Assembly (NCBI GenBank): GCA_034717495.1
Contig: JAYELL010000038.1
Location: forward strand, 141,760-205,759
Source: Chloroflexota bacterium
GTDB taxonomy: Bacteria; Chloroflexota; Anaerolineae; JAAEKA01
Direction of reading: 5' to 3'
DNA length: 64,000 nt
Part shown: piece after piece, positions 15,680 to 23,325 of the stretch
Position numbering within the stretch: position 1 is the first letter of the stretch
How the letters are laid out: each line of letters starts with the position of its first letter
Notes under the pieces: generated by a model
What the model saw: the letters and a program-made list of their open reading frames with translations, nothing else
Databases searched by the model: none
Told to the model about the DNA's origin: nothing
Position numbers and translations under genes: made by a program

Positions 15680-17095
15680 ATGAGCGGCACCACAACACGA
15701 GAAACATCATCCACCGGCATTCGCCTGATCGACATCGTGCAGGAAGCGACGGGCAGCAACGTCTTCCTCTGCTACCAGTGTGTCAAATGCACCAGCGGTT
15801 GCCCGTTGGCCGAGTATTTTGACCTTACGCCAAACCAGGTGATGCGGGCGGTGCAGCTGGGCATGGATGAACAGGCCTTGAGCAGCAAGGCCATCTGGCT
15901 GTGCGCTGCCTGCCAGACCTGCACGACCCGCTGTCCCCAGGGCCTGGATATCGCCGGCACCATGGACGTCCTGCGCATGGAGTCGCGGAAAAGAGGCTAT
16001 GAGCCGGCTGTGCCCGAGGTTGCCGCCTTCAATGACGTCTTTTTGCGCAACATCAAGTTGCTGGGGCGCTCCTACGAAGCCGGCCTGATGGCTGAACTGA
16101 ATCTGCGCAAGCACAAGCCAATGGATGATATGGACCTGGGTGTGGAGATGATCTTCAAGCGCAAGATCGCTCTGCTTCCCCATTTCGTACGGCCTCCCAA
16201 GAATCCAAAGAGGGAGGAACGGGCCGAGAACGAGGTAGCCTACTTCCCTGGCTGTTCATTGCACTCCACCGCGCCGGAGTTGAATCGCTCGACCCTGGGC
16301 GTGGCCGAAGCACTGGGAATCACGCTGACGGAGCCCAAGGGATGGCTATGCTGTGGCAGCAGCCCTGCCCATGCCGCCGACCCCTTGCTGGCCGACTCTC
16401 TGCCGATTACCAACCTGTCCTTGATCGAACGCAGTGGTTTCGATGAGATGGTAGCGCCCTGCGTGGCCTGCTATGGCCGTTTCAAGACCGCGGTGCACCA
16501 CACCAGCCACGATCCCCAGTGGAAGGCCGAGGTCGAAGAGGCCGTGGGCCAAAGCTACGAAGAGGAAAGCGTCAAGGTCTGGTCGTTGGTGGATCTGATC
16601 CTGGAAAAGGTGGGCATCGAAGCCATCCAGGAGCAGATGGTCAAGCCGTTGGAGGGGCTGAAAGTGGTCAACTACTACGGCTGCCTGATGACCCGGCCGC
16701 CGGAGATCATGCAGGCCCCCAATCCGGAGAACCCCCGCACCCTGGACCGGCTGATGGAGGCGCTGGGCGCGGAGAGCCTGGACTGGAGCTACAAGACCGA
16801 TTGCTGCGGCGCCAGCCTGAGCCTGAGCGATGCCGGCATCGTCCTGGAGCTATCCGAGAAGATCCTGCGGGCGGCGCAAGCACGCGGCGCCGACGCCGTG
16901 GTCGTGGCCTGCTCCCTGTGCCATGCCAACCTGGATGCCAGGCAAAAGCAGATGAGCCTGGAGCAGCCGATCCCCATCATCTACTTCACGCAGTTGATGG
17001 CCCTGGCCCTGGGCCTGGATGAGAAGGCCATGGCGCTGAACAAAAACCTGATCGATCCACGACCCTTATTGGCGGAGAAGGGATTGCTGAATTAA
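15680..17095 (+). CDS. hdrCB: HdrC-HdrB fusion (heterodisulfide-reductase-type Fe-S protein)
   Basis: A 471-residue fusion. The HdrC part has two [4Fe-4S] motifs, C31/C34/C37/C41 and C75/C78/C81/C85. The HdrB part has two CCG domains: C192, CC224-225, C261/C264, and C335, CC375-376, C411/C414, which in HdrB bind two non-cubane [4Fe-4S] clusters at the active site. The ATG at 15680 follows CAGGGAG; an in-frame TTG at 15659 would add seven residues. The next gene starts one base after the stop. In this context it probably links HdrA to MetVF rather than reducing CoM-S-S-CoB. Confidence 0.92.
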   Translation: MSGTTTRETSSTGIRLIDIVQEATGSNVFLCYQCVKCTSGCPLAEYFDLTPNQVMRAVQLGMDEQALSSKAIWLCAACQTCTTRCPQGLDIAGTMDVLRMESRKRGYEPAVPEVAAFNDVFLRNIKLLGRSYEAGLMAELNLRKHKPMDDMDLGVEMIFKRKIALLPHFVRPPKNPKREERAENEVAYFPGCSLHSTAPELNRSTLGVAEALGITLTEPKGWLCCGSSPAHAADPLLADSLPITNLSLIERSGFDEMVAPCVACYGRFKTAVHHTSHDPQWKAEVEEAVGQSYEEESVKVWSLVDLILEKVGIEAIQEQMVKPLEGLKVVNYYGCLMTRPPEIMQAPNPENPRTLDRLMEALGAESLDWSYKTDCCGASLSLSDAGIVLELSEKILRAAQARGADAVVVACSLCHANLDARQKQMSLEQPIPIIYFTQLMALALGLDEKAMALNKNLIDPRPLLAEKGLLN

Positions 17096-17096
17096 C

Positions 17097-17744
17097 ATGC
17101 TAGTCAAAGATCGAATGACGCCTGATCCTTTCTGCGGGACGCCGGAGATGCCCGTCACCGAGGCCCAGGCGCTAATGCGAGAGAAGCGGATCCGGCACCT
17201 GCCCATCGTGGATGACGCCGGCAAGCTGATCGGCCTGGTGACGCAGCGAGCCCTCATGAAGGCCCTGCCCTCGGATGTGAGCCACTTCAGCAAGTTCGAG
17301 ATCAGCTACGTGCTGGCCAAGATCACAGTCAAGGACGTGATGGTCACCGACGTCGTGACCATCGACGAGGACACAGCTATCGAGGAAGCAGCCCGCATCA
17401 TGGCCGACCGGCGGTTGGGCTGTCTGCCCGTCATGCGCGACGGTGAGCTTATCGGCATCATCACCGACAACGACCTTTTTACCCTGATGGTAGACGTGCT
17501 GGGTGCCCGCAACGAGGGGCTGAGAGTCACCGTGTCGCAGCCTGATCGGGCCGGCGAGGTGGCTCGCATCTCTTCAACCATCGCCAGCGCCGGCGGTTAT
17601 CTGTTGGCCTACATCACCTATCCCACCCGGGACCCGGCGGTCTGGTCGTCGGTGCTCAAGGTCACGAACCTTTCGCAGGACAAGTTGGTGGATGCCCTGG
17701 GGAGGTTGGAGGGGATAGTCGTTGAGGATGTCAGGGTGATGTAG
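17097..17744 (+). CDS. CBS-pair plus ACT domain protein
   Basis: A 215-residue protein with two CBS motifs (residues about 3-60 and 77-130; MTPDPFCGTPEMPVTEA and VMVTDVVTIDEDTAIEE), followed by an ACT-like regulatory domain (about 140-215). CBS pairs usually sense adenosyl ligands such as AMP, ATP or SAM. It starts one base after the hdrCB stop, so it is probably translationally coupled and may sense energy state for the MetVF-Hdr system. That role is inference. Confidence 0.85.
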   Translation: MLVKDRMTPDPFCGTPEMPVTEAQALMREKRIRHLPIVDDAGKLIGLVTQRALMKALPSDVSHFSKFEISYVLAKITVKDVMVTDVVTIDEDTAIEEAARIMADRRLGCLPVMRDGELIGIITDNDLFTLMVDVLGARNEGLRVTVSQPDRAGEVARISSTIASAGGYLLAYITYPTRDPAVWSSVLKVTNLSQDKLVDALGRLEGIVVEDVRVM

Positions 17745-17865
17745 GGTTGGAGAAGTGGGAAGTTGGAAAATGAGTAAGTGTATACAGTAAATGAGTATAC
17801 AAGTACATAAGTACATAAGTAAAAAAAAGTAGGCTATCCTACTTGTCTACTTGCTTGTAGTTTAG
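17745..17865. repeat. 8-base-period repeat, AAGTACAT and CTACTTGT units
   Basis: An AT-rich tract with AAGTACAT twice in tandem and CTACTTGT twice in near-tandem. GTAGGC/CCTAC complementarity could form a hairpin at about 17830-17845. It lies between the CBS gene and the second hdrA. Confidence 0.65.
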
Positions 17866-17873
17866 GAGAATTT

Positions 17874-20800
17874 ATGACGATCGGACGAAGTAAGCCTGAT
17901 GGCGCAGTGCTCGTCGTCGGTGGCGGTGTGGGAGGCATGCGCGCCGCCGTCGATCTGGCCGAGGCTGGGCTCAAAGTATTTCTGATCGAACGGGAAGCCA
18001 CTCTGGGCGGCCGGGTGGCACAATTGGGCTATATGTTTCCTACCCACGACTGCGTGCTCTGTCGTGGCACCTCAGACCATGGCTATGGTTGTACCAGGCC
18101 TGCCATCTCGCCCGCCTTCATGGACAACAATGTCCACCCCAATATCGAGATCATGACCCTGACCGAAATCCTGGCTGCCAGCGGATCTGCCGGCGATTTC
18201 GCTATCGACCTCCGGCACCATCCTCGCTACGTGGCGATTGACAAGTGTACCAACTGTGGCTTGTGTGCTGTTGTCTGCCCTGTGCATTTGCCCAGTGAGT
18301 TTGAGGAGTCCATCGTCACACAGATGGCCGTGCACAAAAGTGCGCCTCGCTCTCTGCCCGACGCCTACTTTATCGACAAGGGCGATTACTGCGAGGATTG
18401 CGGGCGGTGTGTCGAGGTCTGTCCCACCGATGCTATCGATCTGGATGAAACGATTCAAGATGAGACGATTCGGGTCTCTGCGATTATCCTGGCTCTGGGC
18501 TACAATCTGTCGGATGCCTCTGTGCTGGAGGAGTACGGCTACGGTCGTTATCCCAATGTTATCCATAGCATGCAGTACGAGCGCTATGTCAGCCGCTCCG
18601 GGCCCACCGAGGGCATGGTGATGCGGCCATCGGACAACCAGTCGCCGAAACGGATCGCCTGGCTTCAGTGCATCGGCTCGCGCGATCAGGAGCATCCCTA
18701 CTGCTCTTCGATCTGCTGCATGTACGCCACAAAGGAAGCAGTGCTGGCCAAGCAGCGCCTCGATGGCGTGGATTGCCGCGTGTTCATGATGGACGAGCGG
18801 GCCTTCAACAAGGAATTCAACGCCTATTTTCACCGTTCCAGGGATGAGTTTGGCGTTGATTACGTGCGCTGCCGCATCTCCGGGTTGAAGGAAGACCCGT
18901 TGACCAGCGACCTGATTCTGCGCTACCCATCCGATGGTAACGGCACCATGGTGGAAGAGCGCTTCGACATGGTGGTGCTGTCGGTGGGCGTTCAGCCACC
19001 TGGAAGCGCCGAGTCCCTGGCCGGCATGATGGGCTTCGATCTCAACGACTATGGTTTCTGCGCCACCGATAAGTTTGCACCCCTGGAGACCAGCCAGCCG
19101 GGCATTTACGTCTGCGGGGCCTTTGCCTCGCCCAAGGAGATCGCCGAGACGATCATCGATGCCTCAGGCGCGGCCGGTGACGTTATGCGTCTATTCCACG
19201 GTGAACTGGGCCAGAATCCTTCCAGCCGCGAGTTTCCCTTCCTGAGCAAAGGAGCGGCTGAGTTTCCGCCTGAGCGGGACGTTTCCGGCGAACCACCCAG
19301 GGTAGGTGTCTTCGTCTGTGAGTGTGGACCCTCCATCGGCGGCGTTGTCGACGTCAATCGCGTTGTGGATCAGGCCCAAAGATTTCCCAACGTGGTTCAT
19401 GCAGCCAACGTGGACTACGGTTGTTTTCCCGCCGGCATGGATGCCATCAAGGACGCGATTGCCGAGCATAGTTTGAACCGGGTTGTGATCGGCGCCTGCA
19501 GCCACCGCACTCATGAGCCCCTCTTTCAGAGAACGGTGCGTCAGGCAGGGCTTAACGCCTATCTGATGGAGATGGCCAACATCCGGGAGCAGTGTGCCTG
19601 GGTGCATCCTCATGAGCCTGAGAAGGCAACACGCAAGGCCCTGGAACTGATCCGCATGGCAACCGCACGGGCCAGCGTTCTGGAGCCAGTTCACAAAGCG
19701 GTGGTGGAACCGGCCCGGCGGGCGCTGGTGGTTGGTGGTGGTGTGTCCGGAATGACCGCGGCCCTGGCCATCGCCGACGGTGGGTTTGAAGTGGTCCTGG
19801 TGGAACGCAGCGAGACGCTGGGTGGCAATCTCCAAAACATTCACTTCGTGGTGGAGGGTTACAATCCCCGGCGGCTCAGGCGCGATCTGGTCAACCGCGT
19901 GCGCTCCCACGAGCGAATTTCCGTGCATAGCAGCACCGAATTGGCGATGCATGCCGGGCATGTGGGCAACTATCGGGCTATCCTGCGAAGCCGGGATGGC
20001 AGTGAACAGGTTGTGGCTCACGGTGTGACCATCGTGGCAACCGGCGGACAGGAGGCTCGTGGCAGGCGATATCTGCTGGCAGAACATGAAAAGGTCATCA
20101 CACAGCTTGAATTGGAAGAGGCTATTGCCTATCGCCTGGACGAGATCGCCAGGCTTAAACATGTGGTGATGATCCAGTGCGTAAAACCCGATAATGTTGA
20201 GCACGACTACTGTTCCCGGGTTTGCTGCACCAGCACCATTAAAAACGCCATGCGTATCAAGGTGGCCAACCCCGATTGCCAGGTGACGGTGCTCTACAAG
20301 GATATCATTACCTACGGTTTTCGCGAGCAATACTATACAGAAGCCCGACGGCGGGGTGTGGTCTTTGTGCGCTACGACGACGAGCATGAGCCGGTGGTCG
20401 AGGACGCAGGGACGCAGGGAGGTGGGGACGCTGAGATTAGTGTCCGCGTGTACGAACCTACATTCGATCAGTGGATGACGCTGAACCCCGATCTGCTGGT
20501 CCTCAGCATGGCTATCCAGCCCTCGGATGGCACCGATGCGCTGGCCGATCTGCTGGGCGTTCCTCTCTCGGTTGAGGGATTCTATCAGGAGGCCCATGTC
20601 AAGATGCGGCCCATGGACTTCACCGACGAAGGAATCTTTGTCGCCGGCATGGCCCACTATCCCAAGTTCATCGAGGAGAGCATCAGCCACGCCCTCGCGA
20701 CAGCCGGGCGGGCCATGACTATTCTCTCCAAACAACCGCTCTTTATGGGCGGGACCATTGCCATCGTCGATCAGGATAAATGTGTGGGCTGTCTGACCTG

Positions 20801-21023
20801 CGTGCGCACCTGTCCCTTCAATGTTCCGAAGATCGACTACGAGAAGGCGGGTGTTGGAGGGATCATCGGTGCCGCCTATATCGAGCCTGCCCTGTGTCAG
20901 GGGTGTGGAACCTGTACCGCGGATTGCCCGGCTTCGGCTATCCAGGTGTTGCCCTACGCCGACGACCTGATGCTGCAGTCGCTGAGCGGCGTTTTGGGCA
21001 GTTGGGTGCCGGTGGTGCCGTAA
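17874..21023 (+). CDS. hdrA: Double HdrA (two HdrA units in one chain), no GltD insert
   Basis: A 1049-residue paralogue of the protein at 7218. The order is: FAD site VVGGGVGGM (14-22), first ferredoxin C124-C134 region (CTNCGLCAVVCP), second ferredoxin directly after it (CEDCGRCVEVCP, 173-184), flavin-proximal C266/C277/C281-C282 with a conserved Lys, then a second HdrA unit from FVCECGPS (480-487) with its own FAD site and two C-terminal [4Fe-4S] motifs. Near residue 60-73 it has a 13-residue insert giving an extra Cys (DCVLC...YGC). GGAGAA precedes the ATG. It probably forms an alternative electron-entry unit with the downstream MvhD. Confidence 0.92.
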   Translation: MTIGRSKPDGAVLVVGGGVGGMRAAVDLAEAGLKVFLIEREATLGGRVAQLGYMFPTHDCVLCRGTSDHGYGCTRPAISPAFMDNNVHPNIEIMTLTEILAASGSAGDFAIDLRHHPRYVAIDKCTNCGLCAVVCPVHLPSEFEESIVTQMAVHKSAPRSLPDAYFIDKGDYCEDCGRCVEVCPTDAIDLDETIQDETIRVSAIILALGYNLSDASVLEEYGYGRYPNVIHSMQYERYVSRSGPTEGMVMRPSDNQSPKRIAWLQCIGSRDQEHPYCSSICCMYATKEAVLAKQRLDGVDCRVFMMDERAFNKEFNAYFHRSRDEFGVDYVRCRISGLKEDPLTSDLILRYPSDGNGTMVEERFDMVVLSVGVQPPGSAESLAGMMGFDLNDYGFCATDKFAPLETSQPGIYVCGAFASPKEIAETIIDASGAAGDVMRLFHGELGQNPSSREFPFLSKGAAEFPPERDVSGEPPRVGVFVCECGPSIGGVVDVNRVVDQAQRFPNVVHAANVDYGCFPAGMDAIKDAIAEHSLNRVVIGACSHRTHEPLFQRTVRQAGLNAYLMEMANIREQCAWVHPHEPEKATRKALELIRMATARASVLEPVHKAVVEPARRALVVGGGVSGMTAALAIADGGFEVVLVERSETLGGNLQNIHFVVEGYNPRRLRRDLVNRVRSHERISVHSSTELAMHAGHVGNYRAILRSRDGSEQVVAHGVTIVATGGQEARGRRYLLAEHEKVITQLELEEAIAYRLDEIARLKHVVMIQCVKPDNVEHDYCSRVCCTSTIKNAMRIKVANPDCQVTVLYKDIITYGFREQYYTEARRRGVVFVRYDDEHEPVVEDAGTQGGGDAEISVRVYEPTFDQWMTLNPDLLVLSMAIQPSDGTDALADLLGVPLSVEGFYQEAHVKMRPMDFTDEGIFVAGMAHYPKFIEESISHALATAGRAMTILSKQPLFMGGTIAIVDQDKCVGCLTCVRTCPFNVPKIDYEKAGVGGIIGAAYIEPALCQGCGTCTADCPASAIQVLPYADDLMLQSLSGVLGSWVPVVP
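20403..20432 (+). repeat. In-frame GACGCAGG repeat inside hdrA paralogue
   Basis: GGACGCAG and GGACGCAGGG units encode a Gly-rich linker at the same fold position where the other hdrA (about 11304-11376) carries its own repeat-derived segment. Confidence 0.5.
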
Positions 21024-21095
21024 CCAGTAATCAGTATGCGGTAAGCCTAAGGCCCTTTTCCAAAAACTGATCACCGATCAGCAATTGCGGATCGG
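21024..21095. repeat. Degenerate repeat, GTAATCAG/GATCAGCA units
   Basis: The gap before the second mvhD contains GTAATCAG, TGATCACC and GATCAGCA units of the same style as 1814-1865. Confidence 0.4.
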
Positions 21096-21117
21096 AACTT
21101 GCAGGAAGAGTGAATAA

Positions 21118-21552
21118 ATGACGGACAACGGCTTCGAACCGGAAATCACAGCATTCATGTGCAACTACTGCGCCTATATGGCAGCGGATACGGCTGGGTC
21201 GCTCCGCATCCTCTATCCTGCCAACGTAAAACTGGTCAAGCTGCCCTGCACCGGCAAGACTGACCCGCGCTTTATTCTTCGTGCTTTTGAGGAAGGTGCC
21301 GATGGCGTTTATGTAGTGGCCTGTCCCATCGGAAACTGCCATCACGTGCGAGGCAACGAGCGGGGCCTGGCCCGGGTGAAATATACGCGACAGCTCCTGG
21401 AGCAGGTGGGCCTCGAGCCAGAGCGACTGGAAATGTATTTTCTGTCGGGCGGACAAGGCGGCGCCTTTGCCGATGCAGCCAAGGAGATGACGGAACGAAT
21501 CAGGACATTAGGACCGAATCCGTTGAAGGGGGTCGTTTCGGAGAAGGATTGA
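21118..21552 (+). CDS. mvhD: MvhD-like [2Fe-2S] electron-transfer subunit, copy 2
   Basis: A 144-residue MvhD-family protein. The ligands are C15 and C18 (FMCNYCAY), C44 (KLPCTG), and C69/C74 (ACPIGNCHH). The first motif lacks the doubled Cys seen in copy 1 at 12006. It follows the second hdrA by 94 bases, which gives the cluster two hdrA-mvhD pairs that could deliver electrons from different donors to the same HdrCB-MetVF core. It is the last gene of the C1 block. Confidence 0.92.
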   Translation: MTDNGFEPEITAFMCNYCAYMAADTAGSLRILYPANVKLVKLPCTGKTDPRFILRAFEEGADGVYVVACPIGNCHHVRGNERGLARVKYTRQLLEQVGLEPERLEMYFLSGGQGGAFADAAKEMTERIRTLGPNPLKGVVSEKD

Positions 21553-21635
21553 TCCCTTGAAGATCCATTTAACCGCTGCTCCTTAAGCGGTGCCGAAGAT
21601 GCCTATGAAACAGGGTCCCTTGGCGGTGCTGACAG

Positions 21636-22094
21636 CTATCTATCTTCGCTAATCGCCTCGCGGGAAAAGTCGCCAATCCAATTTACCCACGTGAGGTCGT
21701 GGCGTACAGCGTTGTACAACCGCTGATCTGTAGTCCAGAACTCACAGCCACGTAGTTGCGCCAGGGCAAGGTAGGCGGTATCGTAGGCCCGGGGGCGATT
21801 GTACTGTTTGGCAAGTTGCCAGGCCAGAGGAAAGATGGCGCGCCGGTGGGAGAGACGCACGTTGATCTTGAGGAACTGTTCAAAGGCCGTCTCGCCTTGT
21901 TCGGGCGTAATCTCCCGCAAGTGCACGAGACGCCGCAACGTCGAAGTTACTTCGAAAGCAAACAGCGCCGGCGCAATGAGGGTCTTCTCCTCTCGGCGCC
22001 AGCGTGCCAGCAATGCCTCGGCCTGATCGCTTAAGGGGAAGGGCAGAAGCGCCCAAATGATGATATCTGCATCAACGCAGACCAAGGAGTTCAT
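21636..22094 (-). CDS. PIN-domain ribonuclease toxin (VapC-like)
   Basis: A 152-residue PIN domain. The acidic residues are in place: VDADIIIWAL at the N terminus, E48-type residue in FEVTSTL, D in YDTAYLALA and D in WTTDQRL. These proteins are Mg-dependent RNases, typically toxins. The start overlaps the end of the upstream antitoxin gene by 23 bases, a common arrangement for toxin-antitoxin operons. It is convergent with the mvhD gene. Confidence 0.88.
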   Translation of the reverse strand: MNSLVCVDADIIIWALLPFPLSDQAEALLARWRREEKTLIAPALFAFEVTSTLRRLVHLREITPEQGETAFEQFLKINVRLSHRRAIFPLAWQLAKQYNRPRAYDTAYLALAQLRGCEFWTTDQRLYNAVRHDLTWVNWIGDFSREAISEDR

Positions 22095-22389
22095 CGTCCC
22101 TTTCTTCGCTCACCAGTGCCACAATATCTAGTTCGATCGGCTTTCCGCCTCTGCTGAGCAGGATCTCTTCTCGCAGCGCGCGCAGATCGCGCATGAGATG
22201 ATTATCCTGTTTTCTCTGCACAACCGGTATCTCGATCTGTTCTATCTCCAGCATATCATCTTCAGCCAACTGCTGCATAATCGCTTCAAGGCAGTATTGG
22301 GTTACAGCGACGTCACGTCTAACCGCAGCCAGTACAATCCGCCGCTTGAGTCCTTCATCGGTATAGACTTGGATTCGTTTGTTGGCCAT
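22072..22389 (-). CDS. Antitoxin-like protein paired with PIN toxin
   Basis: A 105-residue protein. The N terminus (MANKRIQVYTDEGLKRRIV) resembles a ribbon-helix-helix DNA-binding strand and helix, and the C terminus is acidic, as in toxin-binding tails. The frame is open further upstream, but the ATG at 22389 is preceded by GGAGGTGA and an ideal promoter (22408-22436). It probably represses its own operon through the palindrome at 22422-22433. Confidence 0.8.
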   Translation of the reverse strand: MANKRIQVYTDEGLKRRIVLAAVRRDVAVTQYCLEAIMQQLAEDDMLEIEQIEIPVVQRKQDNHLMRDLRALREEILLSRGGKPIELDIVALVSEERDDELLGLR

Positions 22390-22407
22390 TGACTCACCTC
22401 CGCACCT

Positions 22408-22436
22408 ATCATACCATTTTAACACCATGGTGTCAA
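22408..22436 (-). promoter_or_regulatory. Promoter of the first PIN toxin-antitoxin operon
   Basis: On the minus strand TTGACA (22431-22436), a 17-base spacer, then TATGAT (22408-22413). The predicted transcript starts about 12 bases before the antitoxin ATG, right at its GGAGGTGA site. Confidence 0.8.
22422..22433. promoter_or_regulatory. Operator palindrome ACACCATGGTGT
   Basis: A perfect 12-bp palindrome that overlaps the -35 box and spacer of the toxin-antitoxin promoter, where a bound dimeric antitoxin would block RNA polymerase. Confidence 0.6.
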
Positions 22437-22734
22437 TATCGGTACACAATTTCCATGCCCTATGGCTTACCAGTTCTTTCCTTTTTACGCCTCTTTTCGC
22501 CCTCCTCGTAATTGCTTTCACTATCCATTTTTCAGTACGGAATGTGGGATGGAAGGTCCAACCACGCACAATTACGTGTCTGTCCAGGCGGTGCTATAAT
22601 CCTCCCATCACGTTGGCAACGATTGCTTTCTTTGTCTATGCGGCTGTGAGCCAGTATCACCGGGGAGAACGACGAGAGGCGTTGCTCATTGGGCTGGCAA
22701 CAGGATCCGACAACAATAAGGAGTATGAAACCCG
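22437..22734. other. Gene-free divergent intergenic region
   Basis: Between the toxin-antitoxin promoter and the hypothetical gene at 22735. Apart from the plus-strand promoter at 22572-22600 nothing recognisable is seen. Confidence 0.5.
22572..22600 (+). promoter_or_regulatory. Promoter for the hypothetical gene at 22735
   Basis: TTACGT (22572-22577), a 17-base spacer, then TATAAT (22595-22600) preceded by TGC, an extended -10. The leader to the ATG would be about 127 bases. Confidence 0.6.
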
Positions 22735-23226
22735 ATGACTGAAACAGGAAAGACCAGGCCCGATTATGTGATCGAACTGGAAGAAGCCTATGGTGCTCCG
22801 AGCCAGGAAGGCTTTGGCAGCGCTGTGTTCTTTGAACGGTTGAAGGAAAACGACGAACTGGCGGAGGCTGCGCTGAAAGAATATCAGTTTTTCGTCGGCG
22901 ACCTCTGGCAGCGCTATGGAGAGGATGCCTGGATGGGGCCCTGGAAAGAGGTCTATTCGCGGCAACCTGACACCATCCACGATATCCTGGCTGAACTGCG
23001 CGGCATGGCGGACCCGGACGCGGCGATGGCGGTGGAGATGATCCTGGAAAACGTGGATAATCCCGAGCAGGCGCGCCTGGCGCTGGTGGACGCCTTTGAT
23101 GACCCGGCCGTGACCGAGCTGAAAGCCTTCAATCTGGGCGACGGGGAAGCGATGGCGGGCATCCTCGTCGCCGGACGGCGCCCGGCACAGGGTGAGGGAA
23201 CCTTTCTGGTGTTTCTGATGGACTAA
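22735..23226 (+). CDS. Conserved-looking hypothetical protein
   Basis: A 163-residue acidic, mostly helical protein that I do not recognise. It has no signal peptide, membrane segment or Cys motif. The middle (about residues 75-125) looks like a helical repeat: DILAELRGMADPDAAMAVEM, then ILENVDNPEQARLALVDAFD. The end (AMAGILVAGRRP...FLVFLMD) looks like a beta strand. AAGGAG stands eleven bases before the ATG and a good promoter lies upstream, so it is very probably expressed. Confidence 0.75.
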   Translation: MTETGKTRPDYVIELEEAYGAPSQEGFGSAVFFERLKENDELAEAALKEYQFFVGDLWQRYGEDAWMGPWKEVYSRQPDTIHDILAELRGMADPDAAMAVEMILENVDNPEQARLALVDAFDDPAVTELKAFNLGDGEAMAGILVAGRRPAQGEGTFLVFLMD

Positions 23227-23325
23227 CGCGCCATCTTCCGAATCCTCTGAATTCGAATAGGTACCTTCATTTCAGGGAACATTTCCAGGTCATTGTGGAG
23301 ATGTGCGGCGGCATCGGTGTCCCGA

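Noticed and set aside
19191-21074. 627-codon open frame antisense to the second hdrA
   Set aside because: The plus strand encodes a clear HdrA with all motifs. The antisense translation is His/Gln-rich with no family pattern, a usual shadow in GC-rich coding DNA.
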